Below are positions 1 to 7,343 of a stretch of 14,861 nucleotides of DNA, in pieces. Source of the stretch: JBFJWU01 sp041623475 [NCBI: bacterium]. GTDB taxonomy: Bacteria > J088. Made by a program: the position numbers and the translations under genes. Position 1 is the first letter of the stretch. Every line of letters begins with the position of its first letter. The notes below the pieces were generated by a model. That model saw nothing but the letters and a program-made list of their open reading frames with translations, did not search any database and was not told where the DNA came from. The DNA lies in assembly GCA_041623475.1 (NCBI GenBank), contig JBFJWU010000038.1:1-14861 (forward strand), given 5' to 3'.

Positions 1-30
1 CACGTGCGACCCGACGATCGCAGCTCATGA
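1..30 (+). CDS. C-terminal tail of an unidentified upstream gene (partial)
   Basis: The frame beginning at base 1 is open and reads HVRPDDRSS before a TGA at 28-30. That TGA overlaps the ATG of the carbonic anhydrase in an ATGA arrangement. The same kind of 4-base junction is seen at five other places in the window, which supports a real upstream co-directional gene whose last nine codons are visible. Nothing in nine residues allows identification. The alternative is that this is simply non-coding leader. Confidence 0.4.
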   Translation, partial: HVRPDDRSS

Positions 31-596
31 ACGAATCCGCCAATACATCCTTGAACCTGCTGCTGGATGGCAATGCACGATACCGTGCCGGAACCAATGT
101 GGCCGACATGCCGTCCGTGGACGGACAGGCGCCGGTTGCGGCGATCTTGGCGTGCGCCGATTCACGCCTGTCTCTGGCCACCGTATTCGATTGCGAGCCG
201 GGCCATCTGTTCTCGGTCCGCGTCGCTGGTCAGGTCCTGGACAGCAGCGTGATCGGCAGTCTCGAATACGCAGTTGACCAATTGGCTGTCCCGGTCCTGA
301 TGGTGCTGGGGCACACCCATTGCGGTGCCGTGGCGGCGGCCCTGTCCGGGGCGAACGATCGCGTGCCCGACCATTTGGCAACGTCCGTCGAGCGAATACG
401 GGACCTGCTAGACCAGGCTCGTGTTGCCGAGGGCCCGAACCAGGCCCGGCTGGCCGAAGTGGCAAATGTGCGTGGTGTGCTGGCCGAGCTGGTTGTGCAA
501 TCTGCTGTAATCCGCCAGCGGCAGGCCGACGGTGCCCTGGCACTGGTTGGGGCGATTTATGACCTGGAGACGGGGGCCGTGCGACTGCTCGATTGA
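27..596 (+). CDS. Beta-class carbonic anhydrase
   Basis: This is probably a cytoplasmic zinc enzyme interconverting CO2 and bicarbonate. The 189-residue protein shows the beta-class signature. CADSR at 43-47 supplies the first Cys zinc ligand and the Asp/Arg dyad. GHTHCG at 95-100 supplies the His96 and Cys99 ligands. RVAGQ at 65-69 stands where the family usually has RNAGN. The protein is somewhat shorter than the usual 200-230 residues, mainly in the C-terminal helices. The ATG at 27 is chosen because it gives a normal family N-terminus (LLLDGNARYR) and overlaps the preceding stop as ATGA. There is no clear Shine-Dalgarno sequence, so coupling to the upstream gene is likely. The frame is open to the window edge, so a longer N-terminus cannot be excluded. 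The gene ends 41 bp before a strong terminator. Family assignment is firm; substrate specificity is inferred from the motifs. Confidence 0.93.
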   Translation: MNESANTSLNLLLDGNARYRAGTNVADMPSVDGQAPVAAILACADSRLSLATVFDCEPGHLFSVRVAGQVLDSSVIGSLEYAVDQLAVPVLMVLGHTHCGAVAAALSGANDRVPDHLATSVERIRDLLDQARVAEGPNQARLAEVANVRGVLAELVVQSAVIRQRQADGALALVGAIYDLETGAVRLLD

Positions 597-637
597 CGGC
601 AACCTGTAATCCCCTGCGCCGGCGCGACTGGCAACAT

Positions 638-666
638 AAAAGGGCGGCCTGGTGGCCGCCCTTTTT
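638..666. terminator. Bidirectional rho-independent terminator between carbonic anhydrase and mvaS
   Basis: AGGGCGGCC (641-649), the loop TGGT (650-653) and GGCCGCCCT (654-662) form a perfect 9-bp GC-rich stem. It is extended by A:T pairs and flanked by an A run on the left (638-641) and five T (662-666) on the right. It therefore has the hairpin plus U-tract form in both directions. It lies between the convergent carbonic anhydrase stop (596) and the mvaS stop (698), so it can end both transcripts. Confidence 0.92.
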
Positions 667-697
667 GCGCATGTAATTCCCGATGGAGGAGGAGGAT

Positions 698-1843
698 TTA
701 CATGTTTGCAGCAATTTTGTCCGCGTCGACAACTGGCGCCTTGCCCCGGGACCGCAGTTCCAGGTACTCTTCGCCGGTAATCTGGCGGCGACCAGTAAAA
801 TCCGATTCGACGTCGTCGACCCATTGTCCTGCCGCAGCTCCGGACCCTGCCTGCAGGGTCATCAGTTCGGCACCAAAGCCGGACCCATATGAGAACGCGA
901 CGATTTCGCGTCCCTGGTCGAGTCCGTTCAGCGCGTGAGCCACAGCGATCCAGAGGCTGGCGGTATAGCAGTTTCCGACCTCGCGGTTCCATTCCATCGA
1001 TGGGTCAACCAGGGAGTCGTAGATATCGCTTGTCTTGTCGGGATCCCAACCGGACACTTCACCCAGGCGGTTGACACCTTTGCGAACCATCTTCGGGAAC
1101 GGGACGTGCATACAGACGGCCTTGTAGTCGGCCAGTGTCGATTCGGCCTCGGCACCGTCCAGGAACTGGTCAAAGCAGTTTGCCGTGGCGTCGTTGTAGC
1201 AGTCGACGCTGAACTTGCCTTCGACGCGCGGGTAATCCTCGCCCACAGGCCGCCAGAAATCAAAAGCAGGCTCGCTCCACGCGTATGATTCGCGGCTGAC
1301 GCTGGCTATCGTCGGCTTGTCGATGACAAATGCGACTGCACCGGCACCCTGTGTTGGTTCGCCGCCGTCGTTTTCGCCATACAGGGCGACATCGGATGCG
1401 ATAACCAGTGCCGCCTTGCCGTTGCTGGCACCGGACCATTTCCATTCCAGCGCCTGGCGAAGCGCCAGTGTACCGCCGTAGCACGCGTGTTTGACTTCGT
1501 AGGACCGCACGGCACCTTTGAGGCCAAGGCGATCAGCAACCCAGGCGCTGAGTGGCCGGCTCATGTCCTGAGCGGTTTCCGTACCGACGACAATCATGCC
1601 GATGTCCTCGATACTGCCGTCCCAGCGATCCAGGGCCCGGCGGGCCGCCTGTTCGGCGATGTCGACGACCGACTCGCCGGTGTCGCACAAGGCGATGGTC
1701 CGGCACCCCAGGCCGACGGTGAACTTGCCGGGGTCAATTCCGCGAACCCGCGCCAGTTCCTCTACGGGCAGGGCCAGTGAAGGAAATGCCAGCCCGATTG
1801 AATCGATGCCAGCGTCATTCGAATAAGTATGTTTGATTGCCAT
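698..1843 (-). CDS. mvaS: Hydroxymethylglutaryl-CoA synthase
   Basis: The enzyme condenses acetyl-CoA with acetoacetyl-CoA to HMG-CoA, an early step of the mevalonate route to isoprenoids. All three catalytic residues of the family are visible in the 381-residue product: Glu89 (VGTETAQD), Cys121 (VKHACYGGT) and His246 (AVCMHVPFPK). YGSGFGAE near 319-326 and the C-terminal ITGEEYLELR also match the family. The frame is open upstream to 2014. The ATG at 1843 is chosen because it has AGGAGG seven bases upstream and the next residues (GIDSIGLAFP) are the usual start of the fold. A PKS-type beta-branching HMGS homologue is an alternative, but no polyketide genes are nearby. No other mevalonate gene is in the window. 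The gene runs divergently from the metallo-hydrolase and converges on the carbonic anhydrase across a terminator. Confidence 0.92.
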   Translation of the reverse strand: MAIKHTYSNDAGIDSIGLAFPSLALPVEELARVRGIDPGKFTVGLGCRTIALCDTGESVVDIAEQAARRALDRWDGSIEDIGMIVVGTETAQDMSRPLSAWVADRLGLKGAVRSYEVKHACYGGTLALRQALEWKWSGASNGKAALVIASDVALYGENDGGEPTQGAGAVAFVIDKPTIASVSRESYAWSEPAFDFWRPVGEDYPRVEGKFSVDCYNDATANCFDQFLDGAEAESTLADYKAVCMHVPFPKMVRKGVNRLGEVSGWDPDKTSDIYDSLVDPSMEWNREVGNCYTASLWIAVAHALNGLDQGREIVAFSYGSGFGAELMTLQAGSGAAAGQWVDDVESDFTGRRQITGEEYLELRSRGKAPVVDADKIAANM

Positions 1844-2043
1844 TGCGGCGCCTCCTGAATTTCGATCGTAAAAGATCTGTTCCTCTTTGGTTCGGGGTAC
1901 AGTCAATCGGTTTGTGCAACCTGCAACAAGCGCAGAGTGGCCACTCGCTCTAACAGCACTCACTAACCGAGATACTGCAGTGCGAGTTAGATCACTTAGA
2001 GGCATACATTGCATAACGTGTCAGCGAATGGAATTATGTCGGC
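1844..2043. promoter_or_regulatory. Divergent intergenic region with repeated CTAAC elements and a palindrome
   Basis: This 200-bp spacer separates mvaS from the metallo-hydrolase and must hold both 5' ends. It contains a perfect 12-bp palindrome, GAGTGGCCACTC (1935-1946). It also holds two related direct repeats, CACTCGCTCTAAC (1942-1954) and CACTCACTAAC (1957-1967), and an inverted copy of the core, GTTAG (1986-1990). Such an arrangement could be an operator. I found no convincing -35/-10 pair on either strand, so the promoters are not placed. The only clear site is the AGGAGG of mvaS (1851-1856). Confidence 0.35.
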
Positions 2044-2862
2044 GTGGCACTCAAGGTTCATCACATCAACTGCGGGTCGATGTGCGCGCTTGGCGGCCGG
2101 CTGATCAGTGGCCAGGGCGGTTTCCTGAAGCGTGCGCCAATGGTGTGCCATTGCCTGCTGATCGAGACGGACGCCGGCCTGGTACTGGTCGACACGGGGA
2201 TCGGCACAATGGAGATTGGCCGGCCCGGGCAACTGGGCCGGTTGTTTGGCACGGTGACCCGGCCGACCTACGAGTTTTCAGAAACGGCGCTGGCCCACGT
2301 TCAGGCGGCCGGGTTCAAGCCGGCAGATGTCCGGCACATTATCCCGACGCACCTGGACCTGGATCACGCGGGGGGCATTCCCGACTTTCCCGAGGCGCGG
2401 GTTCACGTCCATCAACAGGAGCTGGCTGCCGCCCGCACAGCCCGGGGGGTGGCTGGCCATCGCTATCGTTCCTACCAGTTTGAGTCAGCCGAGTTTGTCC
2501 AGTATGACGCGACCTCCGGCGATGACTGGTTTGGCCTGGGTGCGATTCGGCAATTGCAGGGTGTTGGTGACGAGATCCTGCTGATCCCGCTGTTTGGGCA
2601 CAGCGCCGGGCATTGTGGTGTCGCCGTTGACAGCGGCGACACCTGGTTATTGCACGCCGGCGACGCTTATTTTCACCACGACCAGATGGGCTCGGATCCT
2701 GGTTGTCCACCGGGCCTGAAAATCTTCCAGGATGTGATCCAGTGGAATCGGCAACAGCGGCTGGACAACCTGAAGCGGCTGAACCGAATGGCCAATCAGT
2801 ATTCGGATCAGGTCGATGTGTTCTGTGCCCACGATCCGGTTGAACTGGATGCCTTGTCCTGA
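2044..2862 (+). CDS. Metallo-beta-lactamase-fold hydrolase, lactonase-like, with HxDxDH motif
   Basis: This 272-residue soluble protein has the metallo-beta-lactamase fold and resembles the AiiA/AttM-type lactonase branch in length and layout. Visible metal-site residues are H103-x-D105-x-D107-H108 in PTHLDLDHAGG, FGHSAGH (H186/H190), Asp207 in LLHAGDAYF and a final His263 in FCAHDP. The second His of the usual HxHxDH is Asp, which may change metal preference. There is no signal peptide, so it is probably cytoplasmic. The GTG at 2044 is the only start before an in-frame stop at 2014-2016. The next candidate is Met13 (2080), and neither has a good ribosome site. The gene is divergent from mvaS and ends 2 bp from the truA stop. 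The substrate is unknown; quorum-signal lactone, another lactone or a thioester are all possible. Confidence 0.87.
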   Translation: MALKVHHINCGSMCALGGRLISGQGGFLKRAPMVCHCLLIETDAGLVLVDTGIGTMEIGRPGQLGRLFGTVTRPTYEFSETALAHVQAAGFKPADVRHIIPTHLDLDHAGGIPDFPEARVHVHQQELAAARTARGVAGHRYRSYQFESAEFVQYDATSGDDWFGLGAIRQLQGVGDEILLIPLFGHSAGHCGVAVDSGDTWLLHAGDAYFHHDQMGSDPGCPPGLKIFQDVIQWNRQQRLDNLKRLNRMANQYSDQVDVFCAHDPVELDALS

Positions 2863-2864
2863 TC

Positions 2865-3674
2865 TCAGGGTGGTGCGATCCCTCCGGAAAACAATCCATC
2901 GGCAGGCCAGGGGTCTTGCCAATCGATCTGCGGAAGGACAACGGATTCCAGCGTCAGGCCCCGGGCCGGTGCGGTGATGCCCAGACCGCCGCGGTCGCCA
3001 TTGTCCAGGGCTGCGGCAACCGAGTCCGGGGTCAGGTTCCCACGTCCGACATCGACCAGTGTGCCAGCGAGGATCCGGACCTGGTGGGTCAGGAACCCTG
3101 GTCCGCGGACGACGAATTGACATGCATCCCCGTCCTGGTCTATGCGACTTTCTGACAGTGTCCGGACCGTTGAGCCTTCGCCGCTCCAGCGTCGGGAGCA
3201 CGCCGCCCGAAAATCCCGCTGCGTCTTCCAGGTCGCGGCAACGTCTGCCAGGATGCCCCGGTCCAGTCGATCGGGGACCCACCATTCCCGGTCATTGTGC
3301 AGTGGATCACGGGCGGCCGCGAAGCGAAAACGATAGACATACGTTTTTTCCCCGCAGGCGGACCGTGGCGCAAAATCGTCAGGTGCCCAGGCCGCGGCCT
3401 GGACAGCGACATCGTCGGGCAGGGCGGTATTGACACCCTTCAGCCATTTTGCCGGCGGGATGTCGTCGCGTACTGTCGCGGCGCAGACGAGCGATCGTGC
3501 GTGGACACCGGTGTCTGTGCGGCTGCATGCATAGACTTTCACGGGGCCCGATTGCAGTTGTGAAAACGCGTCCTCGGTCAGTTGCTGGATCGACGACTGG
3601 TTGGTCTGGCGTTGCCAGCCGCTGGCGATCCGTCCATGAAATGCCAGAGTGAACGCCAGCCGGCGTTCGCTCAC
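2865..3674 (-). CDS. truA: tRNA pseudouridine synthase A (uridines 38-40)
   Basis: TruA isomerises uridines at positions 38-40 of the tRNA anticodon arm. The catalytic Asp54 lies in SRTDTGVHA (51-59), the hallmark of the family. Other matches are KTYVYRF (110-116), the DFRAACS region (154-160) and GFLTHQVR (193-200). Length (269 residues) is normal. The frame runs further upstream, but GTG at 3674 is chosen. It begins the conserved first strand (RRLAFTLAFHG), has GGAG five bases upstream, and overlaps the stop of the preceding phosphatase gene as GTGA (3671-3674), which implies translational coupling. It is the last gene of the leuB-asd-exported protein-phosphatase-truA operon and converges on the metallo-hydrolase with a 2-bp gap and no visible terminator. 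Confidence 0.93.
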   Translation of the reverse strand: MSERRLAFTLAFHGRIASGWQRQTNQSSIQQLTEDAFSQLQSGPVKVYACSRTDTGVHARSLVCAATVRDDIPPAKWLKGVNTALPDDVAVQAAAWAPDDFAPRSACGEKTYVYRFRFAAARDPLHNDREWWVPDRLDRGILADVAATWKTQRDFRAACSRRWSGEGSTVRTLSESRIDQDGDACQFVVRGPGFLTHQVRILAGTLVDVGRGNLTPDSVAAALDNGDRGGLGITAPARGLTLESVVLPQIDWQDPWPADGLFSGGIAPP

Positions 3675-4309
3675 GATCGCTCCAGCGGCGGTTCCGGCAG
3701 GTGGGCGGTGTCGTTCAGCCCGTGCAGGACCCACAGTTCGCCGAAGCGCTTGAGCACCGAGATACTGGCATTGTCGACACGGACCGCCCAGGTGTTGTCG
3801 ACCGGTACGCCGGTCACGGCATACAACAGGGCGCGGATCGTACCGCCGTGTAAAAAGGCTGCGTAGCGGCCTGACGGGGGCAGGTCGGCGCGCCAGTCAA
3901 CGACGCGTTGGTGCAGGTCCATATAGGATTCGCCATTGGGGGCCCGGAAACCGTGGGGATCTCGCCGCCATTGGGCGATCGTATCGCCATGGGTATTCAG
4001 CAGGTCGTGGTAGCTTTTGCCCTCGAATTCGCCAAAGTCCATTTCGCGCAAGCGAATATCGGTCAGCAGGTCGCAGTCAGGCAAGGCCAGTCGGGCGGTA
4101 TCGGCTGCGCGTTTCAGGTCCGAGCTGAAGACACCGTCAAATTGTTCCTGCGCCAGTCGCTCGGCCAGTGCCCGCGCCTGGGCAATGCCCTGGTCACTGA
4201 GCGGCGTGTCGCTCTGGCCTTGCCAGCGTTGTTGTCGGTTCCAATCCGTTTCGCCGTGGCGGATCAACCACAGGTCCAAACGTTGGTCACTGTCCGGGTT
4301 CTCGGTCAC
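3671..4309 (-). CDS. Histidine phosphatase superfamily protein (phosphoglycerate mutase-like)
   Basis: This 212-residue cytoplasmic enzyme belongs to the RHG phosphatase/mutase superfamily. RHGETDWN at 17-24 carries the phospho-accepting His18. Arg67 in SSDLKRAADTA, Glu89 in RLREMDFGEFEG and His154 in FLHGGTIR complete the active site. The short, compact form resembles the GpmB/CobC (alpha-ribazole phosphatase) branch more than glycolytic GpmA. No cobalamin genes are present, so the substrate is open. The start is GTG at 4309, 12 bp after the stop of the exported-protein gene. An internal TTG a few codons before the first strand is possible, since no strong ribosome site is visible. Its stop overlaps the truA start. 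Family is certain; the specific function is not. Confidence 0.9.
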   Translation of the reverse strand: MTENPDSDQRLDLWLIRHGETDWNRQQRWQGQSDTPLSDQGIAQARALAERLAQEQFDGVFSSDLKRAADTARLALPDCDLLTDIRLREMDFGEFEGKSYHDLLNTHGDTIAQWRRDPHGFRAPNGESYMDLHQRVVDWRADLPPSGRYAAFLHGGTIRALLYAVTGVPVDNTWAVRVDNASISVLKRFGELWVLHGLNDTAHLPEPPLERS

Positions 4310-4321
4310 TGCCGGAAACCG

Positions 4322-6319
4322 TCAAAAACTGAGGCGCAGGCCTGCCTGCCAGCTGCTATGTGTGAAATCAGCGGTCTTCGGGTTTCCGAAATCGTCCAGG
4401 CGCGAATGCTGGTAGCCGGCAAAAACAGCCGTGTCCTTGATGCCATAGTTATCCAGCATATACTGGGCAGCAGACTTTTCCATCCAGTCGAGCAGCAGTT
4501 CCAGTTCAGCCGTACCGTGCCAGCCGCTGACAAAGTTCTGGGTGTTGCGACCGGATGGATTACCTTCCATGAATGGCCACAGGTCAATTCCAAACTGGCC
4601 GCTGATCATCAGCGGCTGGTCCCGGAACCAGCGGCCGCGGTAGCTCAGGCCGGCTGAAGTCGGAGCGTATACCATCCGAATCGTTTCATCGCTTTTGCGG
4701 ATTCGGCCACCGTCGGTATTGATTGACTTGCCCCTGTCCAGTGCGAAACCCGTACCGGCGTGAATCCCCCAGTCACCCAGCAGCTGGACCGGGAACAGGT
4801 GGTACGAGAATTTGATTGGGACTGTGCCGCGTCCACCATAGACCTGTCCATAGTCGACAGCAACACCGTTGTCGGATACGCCCCTGACACGACTTGGATC
4901 CAGCTGGCTGAGCTGCAGGCTGAAGGCCTGTTCCAGCTCTGCTGCAATGCCGATAAATTCCCCCGCAGTCGCCGTGGCAGGCTGGATTAACGCTGTGGAC
5001 AGGACCAGTCCGGCCACCGCAGCGTGCCGCGTCCTGCGAACCCAGCCCAATGCCGGAAACAGCGCCAGCAATCCCAGCAGCAACAGTGGCCCCATGGATC
5101 CCAGCACAACGGCTGCCGGTGCCGCAATGGTCAGGATTACCCGGGCCAGCGCCCGGGCCGTGGGTGAGTCTGCCAGCCAGGCGGCTGCCGGGGGACTGTT
5201 CTGGTAATAAAACTGGACGACGTCCTGTCCGTACGGCAGGCGCAGCAAAAATCCATCGCGGAAAAACCGCCAGGCGTCGACCCAGACGGCACGCTGGTCC
5301 CCGTAGGCAGCCGTCACGACAAAGCAGCGATCGTCGAATCCGAGGATCTCTGCCAGTGTCTCCGTCGTGATCGGCGTTTCCGATACGAACAGGGGATTGT
5401 TAGCGCTGTCCACGGCGATATCTGATGCATTCCCGGCCGGGTCAATGACCTGCAGGGTGAGGTATACAGTTTTCGAGTTCTCCAGACCGTCCAGGATATG
5501 GTCGGATTCCGTTGCCGGGACGTCCAGGGTCTGGGCGTTGCCGTAGTTCCGGATTGGTGCGAACCGGTTATTACCCTGCTGGCTGATCGAATCCGAGTCA
5601 ACCGTGATAACGTCAGACAACGGCGATGTGGCCCAGATAATCCGGATAAACTCGGCGTTGTTTTCCAGGTCATCGCGGTACGCTGAGACAGAGGTCGAAT
5701 AGGTGGCTGCCGGATTCCAGGCGACATTCAGTGCACCGTCGGCCAGTCCCAGTTGAACCTCGTCGGCCTGCAGCGCGATCGGGTCCGGCGGCAGGCCGTC
5801 CGCAAAAATCTCACCGGCCTTGATCGTCCGGGACCACTCGACCGTAACGGTCGTCATTGAGACTTCGCCTGTAGACGGGTCGGTGACGGTTCCGCCAGTC
5901 GCCGGGTCAACATACGGTTGCGGGGCGGACTCGCTGGCTTCAAACCGGACCATGACTTCGACAACCCTCAGCGTGGATCCCTGCAACAGGTTGCCACCTT
6001 CGCCCTGGCGCATGGTGTCGACCGGAAACTCGATGCGCTGCCGCTCGCCCTCGGTTGGGTAGGTTACCGAGTCCTTGATCTGTGTATCCGCAGATCCTTC
6101 TTCGCGAATCCCCAGTTTCAGTTCGCCCGGTGATGTGGCCTCAAAGAAAAACGAAACGGTGCTGTTGGTTCCGGTGCGATCGTCATTCCTGTCCGGGTTG
6201 ACGGCACCGTCCGACGGCCGGAAATTCCCCGTCGTCGGTTCGGTCGCGGAATCCTGGGCAAATGCCGGTGATCCGCAGACGAGGATCGCCCCGATGGCCA
6301 GAATCACGTGCAATCTCAC
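4322..6319 (-). CDS. Exported protein: FN3-like region, CFI-box-type domain, membrane segment, second signal-like segment and C-terminal barrel-like domain
   Basis: I recognise no named gene for this 665-residue protein. Residues 1-21 form a signal peptide (cleavage after AFA). Residues 30-165 are an acidic, beta-rich unknown region. About 185-305 looks fibronectin-III-like (LNVAWNP, then ENSKTVYLTLQVIDPAGN). CFVVTAAYGD at 332-341, followed by FRDGFLLR, VVQFYY and SPPAAAWL, matches the CFI-box-CTERM type of domain. A hydrophobic helix (about 392-424) and a basic patch (VRRTRH) follow. Residues 433-452 resemble a second signal peptide ending in ATATA. The remainder (453-665) has alternating polar/hydrophobic strands and a terminal Phe (LRLSF), typical of outer-membrane barrels. 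The GTG start overlaps the asd stop as GTGA, with AAGGA five bases upstream. Met409 (ATG at 5095) could be an internal start. It may be a surface protein; its role is unknown. Confidence 0.82.
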   Translation of the reverse strand: MRLHVILAIGAILVCGSPAFAQDSATEPTTGNFRPSDGAVNPDRNDDRTGTNSTVSFFFEATSPGELKLGIREEGSADTQIKDSVTYPTEGERQRIEFPVDTMRQGEGGNLLQGSTLRVVEVMVRFEASESAPQPYVDPATGGTVTDPSTGEVSMTTVTVEWSRTIKAGEIFADGLPPDPIALQADEVQLGLADGALNVAWNPAATYSTSVSAYRDDLENNAEFIRIIWATSPLSDVITVDSDSISQQGNNRFAPIRNYGNAQTLDVPATESDHILDGLENSKTVYLTLQVIDPAGNASDIAVDSANNPLFVSETPITTETLAEILGFDDRCFVVTAAYGDQRAVWVDAWRFFRDGFLLRLPYGQDVVQFYYQNSPPAAAWLADSPTARALARVILTIAAPAAVVLGSMGPLLLLGLLALFPALGWVRRTRHAAVAGLVLSTALIQPATATAGEFIGIAAELEQAFSLQLSQLDPSRVRGVSDNGVAVDYGQVYGGRGTVPIKFSYHLFPVQLLGDWGIHAGTGFALDRGKSINTDGGRIRKSDETIRMVYAPTSAGLSYRGRWFRDQPLMISGQFGIDLWPFMEGNPSGRNTQNFVSGWHGTAELELLLDWMEKSAAQYMLDNYGIKDTAVFAGYQHSRLDDFGNPKTADFTHSSWQAGLRLSF

Positions 6320-7341
6320 TTGCGTCCTTCTTTTTCCCAGAGGGCGACCAGTCCTTCGGCAATCTGCACGGTATTTGTCGCCGCGCCCTTGCGAATGTTG
6401 TCAGAGACGACCCACATGCAGATTCCGTTTGGCGAGGTCGGATCCCGGCGAATTCGGCCGACAAAGACATCGTCTTTGCCGGCAGCATCGGTTGCCAGCG
6501 GGTATTTTCCCTCGGCTGGATCATCGACAACTGTTACCCCCGGAGCATCCTGCAGCAGGTCACGGACCTCGTCGACGGATACCGGATCCGCTGTTTCCAG
6601 CCAGACAGCTTCGCTATGACCGTAAAAAACCGGCACCCGGACACAGGTCGCGTGCAGGGGAATATCGGCTTCCATAATCTTGGGCGTCTCGGCCTGCATT
6701 TTCCATTCTTCTTTGGTATCACCGCCGTCCAGGAATACGTCGATCTGGGGGATGACGTTAAAGGCGATCTGGTGCGGGAAGACCAGCCGATCGTAACCCG
6801 CCTGGGTGTACACGTTGCGGGTTTCTTCGAACAGGTCGTCAAGCGCGTCTTTGCCCGCACCGGATACGCTCTGGTAAGTGCTGACAATGACCCGCCGCAG
6901 TTCCGACCGGTCGTGGATCGGCTTCAGCGCCGTGACCAGTTGGATGGTAGAGCAGTTCGGGTTGGCAATTATCCGGCGATTGACATAATCGGCAATCCGG
7001 TGAGGGTTGACCTCCGGGACAACCAGGGGGACATCGGGATCCATTCGGAAGGCGCTGGTGTTGTCAATAGACACGGCTCCGGCATCGGCCGCGGCCGGCA
7101 GCAAGGCCTGGCTGACCGACCCGCCGGCGCTGCTGAGGACGATGTCGACCCCGGCAAACGCGTCGGGTTCGGCCAGGAGGACATTGACATCCTGGCCACG
7201 AAATTCGACGTCCTGTCCCAGGCTGCGCTCGGATGCCAGCGGTACCAGTCTGTCAACGGGGAAAGTGCGTTCTTCCAGCAGTTCGATAAGCTGCTGGCCG
7301 ACAACGCCCGTAGCGCCCAATACGGCAACGGTGTATCCCAT
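6316..7341 (-). CDS. asd: Aspartate-semialdehyde dehydrogenase
   Basis: Asd reduces L-aspartyl-4-phosphate to aspartate semialdehyde with NADPH. This is the branch point to lysine/diaminopimelate, threonine, methionine and isoleucine. The 341-residue protein has the N-terminal nucleotide loop GATGVVGQQL (9-18), the catalytic Cys130 in NPNCSTIQ, STYQSVSGAG (154-163), substrate Arg235 in CVRVPV and the acid/base His241 in GHSEAV. Length is normal. ATG at 7341 lies two bases after the leuB stop, which suggests translation by re-initiation; only a weak ribosome site is seen. Its own stop overlaps the start of the exported protein. Pairing with leuB is common in proteobacteria and fits a shared amino-acid biosynthesis operon. 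Confidence 0.96.
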   Translation of the reverse strand: MGYTVAVLGATGVVGQQLIELLEERTFPVDRLVPLASERSLGQDVEFRGQDVNVLLAEPDAFAGVDIVLSSAGGSVSQALLPAAADAGAVSIDNTSAFRMDPDVPLVVPEVNPHRIADYVNRRIIANPNCSTIQLVTALKPIHDRSELRRVIVSTYQSVSGAGKDALDDLFEETRNVYTQAGYDRLVFPHQIAFNVIPQIDVFLDGGDTKEEWKMQAETPKIMEADIPLHATCVRVPVFYGHSEAVWLETADPVSVDEVRDLLQDAPGVTVVDDPAEGKYPLATDAAGKDDVFVGRIRRDPTSPNGICMWVVSDNIRKGAATNTVQIAEGLVALWEKEGRK

Positions 7342-7343
7342 CG

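Noticed and set aside
683-938. Strong GGAGGAGGAGG (685-695) before an ATG at 702 on the plus strand, with a 78-codon frame
   Set aside because: The frame lies antisense to the C-terminus of mvaS, has no family features and starts just past the terminator. The purine run is the spacer beyond the mvaS stop.
25-992. Long minus-strand frames across the carbonic anhydrase and the terminator
   Set aside because: Their products are rich in Arg, Pro and Gly without conserved motifs and cross the terminator; they are shadows.
1844-2014. N-terminal extension of mvaS to 2014
   Set aside because: The AGGAGG just before 1843 and the normal family N-terminus fix the start; the extension would cover the regulatory spacer.
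2339-2941. Minus-strand frame opposite the metallo-hydrolase
   Set aside because: Composition is Arg/Pro-rich, there is no motif, and it overlaps the genuine truA end in another frame.
3908-4657. 249-codon plus-strand frame opposite the phosphatase and exported-protein genes
   Set aside because: It spans two real minus-strand genes and their junction and shows no recognisable domain.
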